Source: Gracilaria vermiculophylla
Taxonomy: Eukaryota > Rhodophyta > Florideophyceae > Gracilariales > Gracilariaceae
Assembly: GCA_019155205.2 (NCBI GenBank)
Contig: JAHNZQ020003146.1
Coordinates: forward strand, 379,113-443,112
DNA length: 64,000 nt
Reading direction: 5' to 3'
Shown one piece after another: positions 1 to 9,629 of the stretch. Numbering within the stretch: position 1 is the first letter of the stretch; each line of letters begins with the position of its first letter. Both the position numbers and the translations under genes were made by a program. The notes below the pieces were generated by a model that had not been told where the DNA came from, searched no databases, and saw nothing but the letters and a program-made list of their open reading frames with translations.

Positions 1-2252
1 AATAAGCTCCGCGTGGTGAAGAGCATTGAAATACCCGCGAGGAGTCAGGCCGAAGTCTGGGTGCAGACCTCTGCATCTGGCCTTTCATTCCTACAGGGGA
101 GTCCACACCTGACGACAAAGCAGCACTCCATGATGGCGAACTGTGTTATGGAAGTAATACCGAATATTACCTTCAGGGTCGCGCTCGCTAACCTTAAGGA
201 GTCACCGTTACGGCTCCAGAAAGGATTTGTCGTCGTACTAGCACTACCCGCCCCTGCAGGACTGGCTCACCTTCCACGAGTGGAAGACCTTGCGGAACGC
301 GATGCTATCGCCACTGTGGAAACGGAAGCGACTATAACGGCTCCAGAGAAAGAGAATCCTGCCACCTGGCAGGAGAAGCTCCAAATTGGCGATGATTTCG
401 AAGGGTATCGCCACAGGATAGTGAAGATGCTATCCGCCTTCGAGGACATGTGGTCTGGTCGCCTGGGTCGGGTCAGCCTGGCCAAGCACAGGATCCAGCT
501 CACACCGGATTCTAGGCCGGTACATCAACTCCCGAGGAGGGCCGGACCCCACGCGCGTGACTTTGAACGCGATGAGGTCCACCAGATGCTAGAGAAGGGC
601 TTTATAGAGCCTTCCAATTCCAAAATGGGCCTCTCCGGTGGTGTTTGTTTGTCAAAAAGAAAGATGGCTCTCTAAGGTTCTGTATTGACTGCAGGCGCCT
701 TAACGAGGTGACGGTACGCGATTCGTACCCGATACCCCGTATGAATGAATGTATCGGCTCCTTAAGCGATGCGTCCGTTTTCTCCACGCTGGATGCCAAC
801 AGCGGCTACTAGTAGATCGAGATGGATGACTCCGATAAGGATAAGACAACGTTCACCTCGCACTGTGGGATCTTCAGATTCCTAAGGATGCCGTTTGGGT
901 TGAAGAATGCACACGCTACGTTCCAACGAGGGGTGGACATTATCCTGTCAAAGGTGAATTGGCAGTAAGCCTTGGTGTATATCGATGAAGTCATCATATA
1001 CTCCCGCAGCGTGGAGGAGCACTTCATTCATGTGAAGCAAGTGCTCCAACTCCTAAAAGATGCTGACCACACCTTGAAGCTGAAGAAATGTTTCTTTTTC
1101 AAGTCGTCGGTGGACTACCTGGGGCACGTTGTGCTTTTGGGCCGCCTACAAGTTTCCCAGAAAACTCAGGACGCCATCAAGGAAGCTCGCCCTTCCACAA
1201 ACCAGACGGAGCTCCGCTCCTTCCTTGGGTTGTGTAACGTCTTCCGGAGGTTTGTACCTAATTTCTCTTGTACAGCGGCGCCGTTAAATGGCCTCTTGGA
1301 GAAGGACAAACCGACACAATTGGCTCTCCCGATGGATGAGGAGTTTGAAGCCTTCGACAACTTGAAGAGGAGACTAATAGAACAATCAATCTTGGTGCTT
1401 CCGAAGCGGCACGGCCGAATGGTGCTGGACACTGACGCCTGTAAATACCAGGTTGGATGTGTCCTCCTACAGGAGCAACCGGAAGGTGGACTTCAACGCA
1501 TCGTGTATTGGAGTCGCAGCCTCACCCCTATGGAAAGGAATTATTCCACTTCGGAGCACGAGTGTCTCGCCATCGTGTGGGCGGTTTTGCTTTTACGCCC
1601 ATACCTGGAAGGCGCGCGCTTCACCTTGAGGACGGACCACGCACCACTGAAGTGGATACTGTCCTTGACGGATGCTTCCGGTCGCCTGGAAAGGTGGAGG
1701 TTACGCCTTCTGGAGTTCGAGTGTGACATCCTCCACCGTCCTGGCATAAAACACCAGGCGGCGGATGCGCTCTCGCGATTCTACACCGATGGAGATGATA
1801 AAACACCTTTGGAGGACAACATCCCGTGTTTGGTCATCCAAAATGCCGACGAGAAGGAAGGATCCGATGGAGAATGTTTGGAATGCTGTGAACCTGTAGG
1901 AAAGTACAGTGGACTCCCTGAGGTGATGGCTCTTGTTGAGGAGGAGAAAGAAGTTCTCCCAATTACCGTAGCGGAGGTCCTGAAGGAGCAGAGTACGGAT
2001 GCGTACTGCAAGGAGTGCCTCGCCACTGTGGGGAGTTTGAAATCATCGTTCGATGTCGACCATGACGGCGTGCTTGTACGCCGTGCCTCTCTGGACGGAG
2101 CTCTCCAAAAGGTGGTGTCAACGAACTTACGAGCGAGAGTGTTGTACCTCTCGCACTATCCTCGCCTCGCCGGGCACTTCGGTGGATCTCGGATGTATTT
2201 TACCATGCGGAGGGAGTTCTATTGGCCAAACATGGCCAATGGCGCCTTCTAA
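1..2252 (+). pseudogene. gypsy 1 pol: protease-RT linker, reverse transcriptase, RNase H, zinc region
   Basis: The first part (1-675) is one open frame entering from outside the window, so no true start is visible. From about 655 the reading frame changes and stays the same to the end of pol. RT motifs seen: RRLNEVTVRDSYPIP, RMPFGLKNAHATFQ, and the catalytic box at 978-989, which reads YIDE instead of the usual YxDD, so the second catalytic Asp is lost. The conserved GYWQ reads GY followed by TAG TAG. RNase H follows (VLDTDA, then STSEHECLAIVWA and LRTDHAPLKW, ending near ADALSRF). The zinc-binding region starts at LSHYPRLAGHFGG. A TAA at 2250-2252 separates this block from the integrase in the same frame. 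Non-functional. Confidence 0.8.
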
Positions 2253-2255
2253 ACG

Positions 2256-3545
2256 GTGGCGGATTGCTATTCCTGCGCCGCCACTAGGGGGAGTATACGG
2301 AAACACCGAACACCGCTCACGATGTTCCCACCTTCAGGATCGTTGGAGTTTGTGGCCATGGACATCTTGGGTCCTCTCCTCAAGACGGAGCGAGGGCATC
2401 GATTTATCCTCGTGATCACGGACTGCTTTTCCAAGATCACGCGTGCCATACCCCTTAGGAGCACCACTGCAGCAGTGATTGCAGACTTTTTTCTGGAGCA
2501 TTGGGTTTATCCCTACGGGATACCGTTGTATCTCCTAACGGAAAATGGCCCCCAGCTCGTGGCGAAAATCTTCAGCGCCGTTTCCGGAATGCTGGGGATG
2601 AAGCAGTTGTTTACAACCGCCTATCATCCCCAGACCAACGAAAAGGCGGAAAGATTCAACAAAACCATCGCCTCGAGGCTGAAGCACTACGTCGCCGACC
2701 ACGAAAAGGATCGGGACGCATATGTAGGACCCCTCACGTATGCATACAACCTACAGATGCACCGCTCCACGGGGACCGCTCCTTTCAACTTGGTGCTCTC
2801 GCGCATACCGCCAAGTGCCGTCATCGCGGCACGCGCCACGGCGCACCCGGCGGATGGGCCACAGACGCCAACAGCGGCGCAAGCCAAACGCTCCATCCTA
2901 AGGCCATATGAGAACGCATTCTCCCTCGCGAAGGAGAGACTCAACACCTCGCAGAGGAGATACAAACAGGACTTCGACCGGAAGGATATGGAAGGGCCTC
3001 ACCTGAAGAAAGGTGACGAGGTGTTCCTCGATAAACCCTGGGAGAACTCCGATGAACCGCTGGACGTCACGCGCAAGTTAAAGCCGACCACCTCTGGGCC
3101 CTTCAAAGTCCTCGCCACCTACAGGGGTACTATCGCCATTGAAGTGAACGGGCTCACGGATGTCGTCTCCCGTGATAGGGTGACGAAAGTCCCAACGCCT
3201 AGCCTCCCAGGAATGCCCGCCATCCCACCTCAGGGACAACGCGCGGAGATTCCTCATCCAACCACCTCAGGCGCGACGACAGTACGGAATACTGGGAAAC
3301 GCATCACCGCTCTCGGTGAACCAATCCTGGAGGCTCCCGATGCCATCCTGACCCCTGAAGGTGACATCCTCTACGCGGTGGACCATATCGTTTCCCATCG
3401 ACAAACCCCTGCAGGAATACTATATAGCGTCCGCTGGTACGGGTACACCTCGAAGGACGACACGGAAGAACCTCCGGAACATATCCCGGAGAACTTCCTT
3501 AGGCGGTACCACGCCAATCTGGTGCGGAAACGCCTCTCCACATAG
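2256..3545 (+). pseudogene. gypsy 1 integrase with C-terminal chromodomain
   Basis: Open frame of about 429 codons in phase with the preceding block, so it is the C-terminal part of the same polyprotein and not a separate gene; its first Met is arbitrary. It begins with the CxxC of the zinc finger, then the integrase core: first Asp in MDILGPL, Glu in ERFNKTIASRL. The second catalytic position (2541-2543) is Glu (LLTENGPQ) where LTDNG is expected, so catalysis is doubtful. The last 60 residues form a chromodomain (VDHIVSHRQTP, YSVRWYGY, DDTEEP, HIPENFLRRYH), which in chromoviruses tethers integration to modified histone H3. The stop at 3543-3545 is followed within 15 bp by a purine tract. Confidence 0.8.
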
Positions 3546-3772
3546 GTGGTTCCGTTTAGGAAAGGGGGAGAGGGCCCCCAAACGGAGAGGTTTTTCGTCT
3601 TCGCCGTTTATCCTTCACCTGGAGTTCTCTTTTACGCCTCCAGGATGCTGTGCTCGCTTTTTTGCATGCTCCTACGGCGGCACTTCGTGTCGCTGAGCTC
3701 GCGGGCACGGCCTATGCATGTTTGAACTATCTTTCGTGGAGCTTCTGCTCCATCCGAAGGATCTTTTGTTGG

Positions 3773-4405
3773 TCAGGGTCCTATCACGTACAGGTCACCG
3801 AATCGCATGGTATACTCCGCTTCGAGGCGCGCTTTTGCCGTGAGCGCTTGGCTATCAAAGAACTCCGACAGGCCTTCCTTCAAGGCCGCCATAGAGGCTC
3901 GGTCTGTGCGGGCCTTGTGGAGCTCTGAGACCCAAGGACGCACCTTGCGCAGAGCCTCTACAGGAAAAGCTGGAGCAGGACGGCCGGTCACCAGACACGC
4001 CTGCACGAACTCCTGGAAGGCAGCCTCCAGAGCCCCAGAAGAGACTCCTCCCGACGTTGCACCAGATGCGGCCACCTTCGTTGACGGCGCAACAACCGCC
4101 ACGGAAGAAGCCGCGGACGGCGAACCAGCTGGGACAGGAGCGCTCCGACGGGATTCCGCGGGTTCCGCAGTGGAGGTCGGCAATGCTAAGGGCGGGGTCG
4201 GTGGCACCTGAGGTGACGGCGGTGAGGGAACTGAAACGCTCCGCAGGCGAGGCTGAGTGATCTGCGCAGTGACGCTCCGCAATCGGGGTTGCACCATTAG
4301 GGCCGAAGGTACCGGGACGGGAAAAATCCCATCCTCTTGCATTGGAGACACCATGGCTACCACTGCGGGAGCACTCGGCACTGCGGCGGGCCGCGGAGTT
4401 ATCAC
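3773..4405 (-). CDS. unassigned antisense ORF, Pro/Ala/Ser-rich N-terminus with helical C-terminus
   Basis: About 210 codons open on the strand opposite to the surrounding gypsy element; the upstream frame is also open and the first ATG is not obvious. The N-terminal half is Pro/Ala/Ser-rich with a repeated QPRLRSV motif (twice). The C-terminal 85 residues lose that bias and look like a helical folded segment (ALEAAFQEFVQACLVTGRP, then RPWVSELHKARTDR). This resembles the general layout of a Gag protein, and some plant gypsy elements carry antisense ORFs in this position, but I recognise no family. GC-rich DNA produces open frames by chance, so it may not be a gene. Confidence 0.25.
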   Translation of the reverse strand: MITPRPAAVPSAPAVVAMVSPMQEDGIFPVPVPSALMVQPRLRSVTAQITQPRLRSVSVPSPPSPQVPPTPPLALPTSTAEPAESRRSAPVPAGSPSAASSVAVVAPSTKVAASGATSGGVSSGALEAAFQEFVQACLVTGRPAPAFPVEALRKVRPWVSELHKARTDRASMAALKEGLSEFFDSQALTAKARLEAEYTMRFGDLYVIGP

Positions 4406-4671
4406 CTCAGAAGGTGCGCCCCTATCCTGGGACGGAACGATGCTCCGGTCGAGGTGTGATACACCTCAAGATTTGAAAGGGATGTAGGCGCCGGAGTCGG
4501 AGAAGACATTCCGAAGGCATACGAAGCAGGGTGGATGGCGACCCAACGCGTGGTTGCACCTGGGAAGAGAGACCTGACCCCACTCGGGGATCGATTCGAA
4601 GCTATATGCACCACCGCGGAGGGAGCCGTATCGAGCCGCCACCGTGGAATCCGAGGCGAAGCCGGGCGACC

Positions 4672-4771
4672 NNNNNNNNNNNNNNNNNNNNNNNNNNNNN
4701 NNNNNNNNNNNNNNNNNNNNNNNNNNNNNNNNNNNNNNNNNNNNNNNNNNNNNNNNNNNNNNNNNNNNNNN
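4672..4771. other. assembly gap, 100 N
   Basis: Exactly 100 N, the usual placeholder for a scaffold join of unknown size. Continuity between the gypsy 1 pol gene and the LTR at 5227 therefore is not proven. Confidence 0.99.
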
Positions 4772-5226
4772 GGAAATAGAATGAGCGGACGCGAAGAAGC
4801 GGGTGTTGTCAAAAGGAGTAACCTCGGAGGAGCCAGAGTGGCTAACGCCTCCAGGGGGTCGGAATCCTCGCGGGACTGACCCACGCTCCGTCCACGGAAG
4901 TTGCACGCTTGCACCGCGCGCGGTGCGCCGGAGGATGCGGGCACACGCGCTGCTGACTGGCGCAGCAGCACCGAAGGGTGACACCAAGAAGGAGCGGATG
5001 CAGCCGGGTGAAGGAGGAGCAGAGCCCACGAACGCCGCAAGGAGTGAAACGCGAGCCCGCGGCAACACGCCGCGCGGGAGTAGGGAGAAGAAAAGGAACG
5101 CCTGAAGGAGAGAACGGGCGAACCGCCGGAGGCCGCACGTGCCGCAACACCGATAGGAGCCACCCCAGTGATCAAGAAAGTTGATAATGCACCTCGAGGA
5201 CGTCGTGCAATTCAGGAAAGTGGGTA

Positions 5227-5778
5227 TGTAGTACAGTGGCTCCTACGGAAATAGGGTGATTTGGCCTTAAGATATAATATTCCTAAGGAGGGCTCGTATT
5301 TTATTAGCTGGACCACGTGGTGGATAATCCCGCCCGCGTGCGCTACAGTACCCTTGAGGCACGGTAGAATTATTATTTATTTTAGATATTTTATGCAGGT
5401 AATTAGTACAGTAGCGAGACATGCCGAGGCGTGCTCCCGGCTTGGTACTTAATCTGCCAGTTGAGCTACACCTCTGGGGAAGTAAAGACAAGCACCCTTG
5501 AGTCTTCATCTACTTTTCTAGTTGGGATCTCTCGTCGATTACGCAGGTTTCTAAGCCGCCGATCCCCAGGTCGTATCATAGCAGCGCCTGTAGGAGCATT
5601 GTCCGTCCAGTGAACCTCCCCCTCCGCTTGGTGTTTGCGGATCTCCTTTAAGAATTCCCCCGGCTCGCAACAGCGGATATCGGAGACCACCTTTAGGAAT
5701 ACGCGCCTTTCGAGTCACCAAAAACTCCTAACGAACGTTGTGCTTTACTACCTCGACAGGAGGGCTGACAGTACCACA
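5227..5778 (+). repeat. LTR family copy A (probable 3' LTR of gypsy 1)
   Basis: 552-bp repeat with ends TGTAGTAC and GTACCACA, a near-perfect short inverted repeat of the TG...CA type expected of LTRs. It matches three other copies in the same orientation (about 14551-15096, 27120-27671, 48965-49517). A run such as aattattatttattttag about 130 bp in could serve as a TATA region. A purine-rich tract precedes it. No matching 5-bp flanking duplication is seen here, as expected if it is one LTR of a longer element. Confidence 0.65.
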
Positions 5779-6079
5779 GAACCCTCCATCTCTATTGTTC
5801 ACTCAGAGTACCACCCTGCAACAAACAACGAGAATGGCTTCATCGGGTTGCACTCCATATTTTGTACACTATTATCTTGAGAACGGCCGTAATTAACTCC
5901 ACCTCAAGGCTACGATATGTAATTTCACGTGCACGATTTGATTTTTTTTAACACATGAACTCAGTAAATGAAGAGTTGTTTGCACGAATATACCAGATCA
6001 CATAAGACCAGTTTTAGCTGCTCTCCTTTATACTCCGTGTAACTCTCACAAGATTGCAACGACTCGATTCAGCAGTATC
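5779..6079. other. intergenic, no feature seen
   Basis: About 300 bp of AT-rich sequence between the LTR copy and the Harbinger relic. I see no coding region, RNA gene or clear repeat. Confidence 0.5.
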
Positions 6080-7140
6080 ACAAGTCGTTTCCCCATCAGT
6101 AATAATGTTCATTACATTACGGCTTCTGACTGGCTCAAGCTACTTTGATCTGCATTGGCCATATGGAATAGGAGTTTCTACGGTCTATTATGTATTTTAA
6201 GAAATGCTTTGTGCACTCTATGATGTGTTACCGTCCATAACATTCCAGGATACAGAAGAACAGTGTCGAGAAAGTGCAACGCGCTTTTTTAGAATAGACA
6301 AACGCCCATTTGATGGACTTATCGCAGCGCTCGATGGACTAGAAGTTCCAATTCGTCGACCTCCGCTTTCATATGTTCCTGATCCCATAAAGTATTTCAA
6401 CAGAAAGGGATTCTTTGCTGTGGTTCTTCAAGGATCTGTAGATACAAATTATAATTTTAGATTCTTTTCCGCTCGTCATGCAGGAGGAACACATAACTCT
6501 ACCGTCTTCTCAGCGACCAAGCTCTTCTCCCTGCTCCATATCAATCGCCTCCCACGATGGGCATTTGTGTTCGCTGATGATGCTTATTCGGATGAAGGTA
6601 GGATAATTACTCCGTACTGTGGGAGAGGTTTATCAAGTGCCGAGCGTTCGAAAACAGATGAGCTATTTGCGCTATACTCTCTTGTGACACAGGGCGCACA
6701 GTTCACCATTTGAATTATCAACACGCCCCCTCGCCCTGTACTTCCTTACAGAACGAGACCACGAGCTTACAGTAGCCAATTTTCACTACTGCTGTACACC
6801 TGTACAATTTCCCAGGCTCAGGTCACTTCTGGGAGTCGAACCCAGGGTCCTAGCGATAAGCTGGGCCCATAACCTGTTCGAAAACAGAAGAGCTATTTGC
6901 GCTATACTCTCATGTGACACAGGGCGCACAGTTCACCATTTGAACTATCAACACCGAGGACTCTTTCAATTGCTATAATTCATCTGTGTTAATAACCGTG
7001 GAGCAAATATTTTGAATACTTGTGTGTCGCTTTGGAATCTTCTGGTCTGCCCTTCGATTTTCGTTCGCAAAATGCATTATCCCCTATCATTATGGTTACT
7101 GCTAAGCTTCATAATATCATCATCGAACACGCAGATGCAG
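6080..7140 (+). pseudogene. PIF/Harbinger (HARBI1-like) transposase, split by a TRIM insertion
   Basis: Coding similarity runs from about 6080, where a helix-turn-helix-like stretch (VIMFITLRLLTGSSYFDL) precedes an in-frame TAA at 6198, through the open frame 6204-6713. Catalytic signatures of the DDE_Tnp_4 family: first Asp in ALDGLEVPI (near 6333), second Asp in FADDAYSDEG followed by RIITPY (near 6576). Downstream of the 309-bp TRIM at 6645-6953 the same frame resumes with the third catalytic Glu in ITVEQIF (7001-7003), FGIFW, and LHNIIIEH. A TGA replaces a sense codon just after ITVEQIF. So one continuous transposase gene was cut by the TRIM and is now dead. The family cuts and pastes DNA with 3-bp target duplications; its ends were not located. 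Confidence 0.75.
6645..6953 (-). mobile_element. TRIM copy 1 (terminal-repeat retrotransposon in miniature), 309 bp
   Basis: Two 79-bp direct terminal repeats (6645-6723 and 6875-6953, four differences by eye) enclose 151 bp. On the minus strand the LTR runs TGTTGATAG...; the primer-binding site GGTTATGGGCCCAGC directly abuts it and is complementary to the anticodon arm of initiator tRNA-Met, as in half-tRNA-primed copia-type elements. A purine tract (GGGCGAGGGGGCG) abuts the other LTR. Flanking target-site duplication CCGAG at 6640-6644 and 6954-6958 is perfect. No coding capacity. It lies inside the Harbinger transposase reading frame, whose continuity is restored on either side. Confidence 0.9.
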
Positions 7141-7146
7141 AGTTAT

Positions 7147-8579
7147 TTAAAATGATACCACCTCGGGCGTGCAACCATATTCAGGGTTCCTGAGTAGTAC
7201 ATTTTCAATATATGCTTCACACGGAGAGGTACACTCGGAGGTCGAGACATTGAAGAAGAGAGAATAGCAAAGGAAGAGATGGTCTTGCCGAAAAGCTTCA
7301 ACAATACGGATACATTCGTAGAAGGCATCAACGCTGCTTACAATAATATAAAGTTCATGACTTGCGACAGTTACAGCGCTACAAGGTACTCTACTTGGTG
7401 GTGAACCTTGTATGCACTCTAGGTCGCCGTGTGAATCAACCTCCCGAACCTTCCCGTTTCGTTTGGCATCCGAATAATAAATACAAAAGAGTGCGAGGTC
7501 AAGACTATGTATCGTTGCGGCCCATGCCGCGCTACTGCAAGTCATTTTGCAATTGCCTCTAACCATATCCCACAATTGTCCGTTTTTATTTCTATCGTAA
7601 GACACCACTTGCGTTCCTTGCGTATCTGTTTGTATACGGTGCACTGCACAGCTGTGAACGAGCACTTTGCCAACCGCAGCTCCACTACGTGAGTTCCAAA
7701 GGCGAACGTTGTCAAGTGATGCCAATACTCATTGTTCTGCATCTGTGCTCCATGTCAAGTACCGCACTACATGCGTGTGACCATGTAGCAGTGGTGAAAC
7801 TATGTCACCCATGCACACATCCCAGATGCGAATGTTGCAATCTGTTTCCAAACCGAACGCCACACGCGTGTCATCGCCATTGACCGCGACTGCTGCAACC
7901 TCGTTGTCCTCGGGATGTGGCATCACTTCACCGCTGCTGGTCAAGTAAACTACGAGTCGTATTCTTCCCCACGAAACCTCCCCAGTGCCTTCGTTGCTCA
8001 CTGCAAGCGTTCTAAGATACACTCTGTTGTATAACTGAGCATCTGGCTCGCAGACCTACGTGTCCCATATGTGAACAATGTCGCACGTGATGAAGGAAAG
8101 TCTGTCACCGTCTACACTTATTGCTGCACAACTCTCCGTTCTAAAAGTAACACGCTTAGCAACCAGGTCTCCACTCATAACGTTCAAGGCAGAGACACCT
8201 CCGTTGTTTGAAAGCCAAAGAACTTGCCATTCATTTCCGCAGTACGCAAAGTAATGCATTCCGGCTCGGTTCACGCTTCTCCGCATATTTATTTACACGC
8301 TTCTATCCATGTCCCAAATTCCAATTGTACGCCCGCTCTCACAACTGCTTCCAGTAGCCAATCAATTTTGTTGTTGTTCATGCTGACTACAAAGCAATCG
8401 ACGAAGCGAGTTTTGGCGAGACGTTCACCGATCACCTCACAAATGTCTGCTTCCCATACACACACGGCACCATCTTTTAATCCACACGCTACCAATTGTC
8501 CGTCGCCACGCAACGATACACAACCAATTTTTTTCCTTGCGCCCTTGCATAATTTGCACCGACACCTCTGTGCGGTCAA
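7147..8579 (-). pseudogene. WD40-repeat protein gene, broken
   Basis: Four successive minus-strand open blocks (8579-8289, 8286-8056, 8022-7729, 7725-7147) carry WD-repeat endings in order: VCVWEADI, HIWDT, IRIWDVCMGD, VRLWNSRSG, QLWDMVRGN, with the GH/D-type blade starts between them (for example VAAVAVNGDDTRVAFG). At least five blades of a beta-propeller are present. The blocks are separated by stops and frame changes 3-35 bp apart, too short for introns, so this is most simply a decayed gene. The partner domain is unknown; the frame continues into uncharacterised ORFs upstream. Beta-propellers are protein-interaction platforms, so no specific function can be given. Confidence 0.65.
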
Positions 8580-8627
8580 CGCCCAAGAATCTCACACCAC
8601 CATCGAACAAACCACACGCAACCTCAA

Positions 8628-9629
8628 TTATGAAGAAACAAGGTTCTTCACAGGCTTTTCCAATATAGTGCGAAGGAACTTATCTTCCTTTTTACTCGTA
8701 CAATTTTTTATCATTGTCTTCGTCTTCTCGATAGCCTGTAGTATAGAAGACGTTGAACGTGCATGCGCATCAAGGGCTTCGAATGGCAGTCTGTCTTTTT
8801 CAGACTCCTGGATATCCGATGCCACGGAATCACTCGCAGGCCATAGTGCACTAACTAGATTATCAATATCAACTAGATTGATGTTCTGGTTGTTGGTACG
8901 CCTTCTTTCTGGCGATGATCGATGCTTTCTTTTCATCAGACAAAAACCCAGACACACCATCATAAACTCCTTCTTCGCGCTGTGCACCGCTTTGGAATGC
9001 TCGGGTTGCAAGAGGCTCCAAAATAGGGTGAAGTTTAAGAGAAAATAAGCGTACATGATTTAAGACTTACCGTCTGCATACGTGGCGAATGACTCCGGAT
9101 CGCTTTGAGCTGTATTGGTATACCTGGACAAACATGTTCCATGTGCACTTTTAAATTGTCCAAATGTTCATTTCAAAGTTTCACAATCTCTAACATGTGT
9201 CCTTCGCGCACGTTCAAACATGCATATATCAGTCTTTGCGACGCCCCCTGCAACTACATTAACTGCTGCCGGTTTGAATCTAGAGTCATTGTATAGAGGA
9301 GCAAATGTTTCGCTCCAAGGATCTACCTGCTCCATATCCAGTTGCTGGCGATTTACACATTCCGTAGGACGTTGTCTAGCTGATGTAATTCGTGAGTCAG
9401 CCAGAACATCTAGAAGTCTGCAAGACTCCACTGCCTCAAAATCAGGACTATTCACATCTCTAGATACAGTCATAGGTGGTAGCGTTTTGCTTAAACTTGG
9501 GGCGTTCAACTCAATATCACCGTTTACGATGTCTGATATGTCGCCTTGAGTCCATTCTATTGATTCAGATTTGTTAGATGCACGATTACTTCTCACTGTC
9601 GTTGCGGTCATGCATCGCAAATAGAGCAT
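8628..9629 (-). pseudogene. upstream part of the WD40 locus, unassigned coding blocks
   Basis: Two minus-strand open blocks (9629-9168 and 9056-8628) directly precede the WD40 blocks and could be the N-terminal region of the same gene. The first is acidic and polar (for example WTQGDISDIVNGDIELNAPS); it reads through a TGA near 9166 into further open sequence up to a good splice-donor match (CAGACG then GTAAGT, GTAAGT at 9070-9065). The second block is Lys/Glu-rich and helical. This could be a genuine intron-containing gene or a decayed one; I recognise no domain in this part. Confidence 0.3.

Larger units (their letters stand above)
3546..5226. other. GC-rich 3' region of gypsy 1, no sense gene
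   Basis: About 1.7 kb between the pol stop and the 3' LTR. No plus-strand coding region with family motifs is visible. It carries a purine tract at 3558-3574, an antisense ORF (listed separately) and the assembly gap. Its right end is purine-rich directly before the LTR. It may be a long 3' untranslated region or the remains of another element. Confidence 0.5.
1..5778 (+). mobile_element. Ty3/gypsy chromodomain retrotransposon 1, 3' portion (5' end outside window)
   Basis: Degenerate LTR retrotransposon in the order reverse transcriptase, RNase H, zinc-binding/integrase core, chromodomain, long 3' untranslated region, 3' LTR. RT-RH-IN order defines Ty3/gypsy, and the terminal chromodomain places it among chromoviruses. 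The probable 3' LTR is 5227-5778; just before it lies a purine-rich tract (aggaaagtggg) of the kind that primes plus-strand synthesis. A second purine tract at 3558-3574, directly after the pol stop, is an alternative end of the internal region. The copy is dead: frameshift near 620-655, paired stops near 811-816, further stops near 966 and at 2250. Assignment to chromodomain gypsy is secure; the link between pol and the LTR is inferred. Confidence 0.8.

Noticed and set aside
5380..5470. tRNA-like A-box on the minus strand of the LTR family
   Set aside because: A 12-bp A-box match exists in copy A, but it is not conserved in C and D and no B-box follows.
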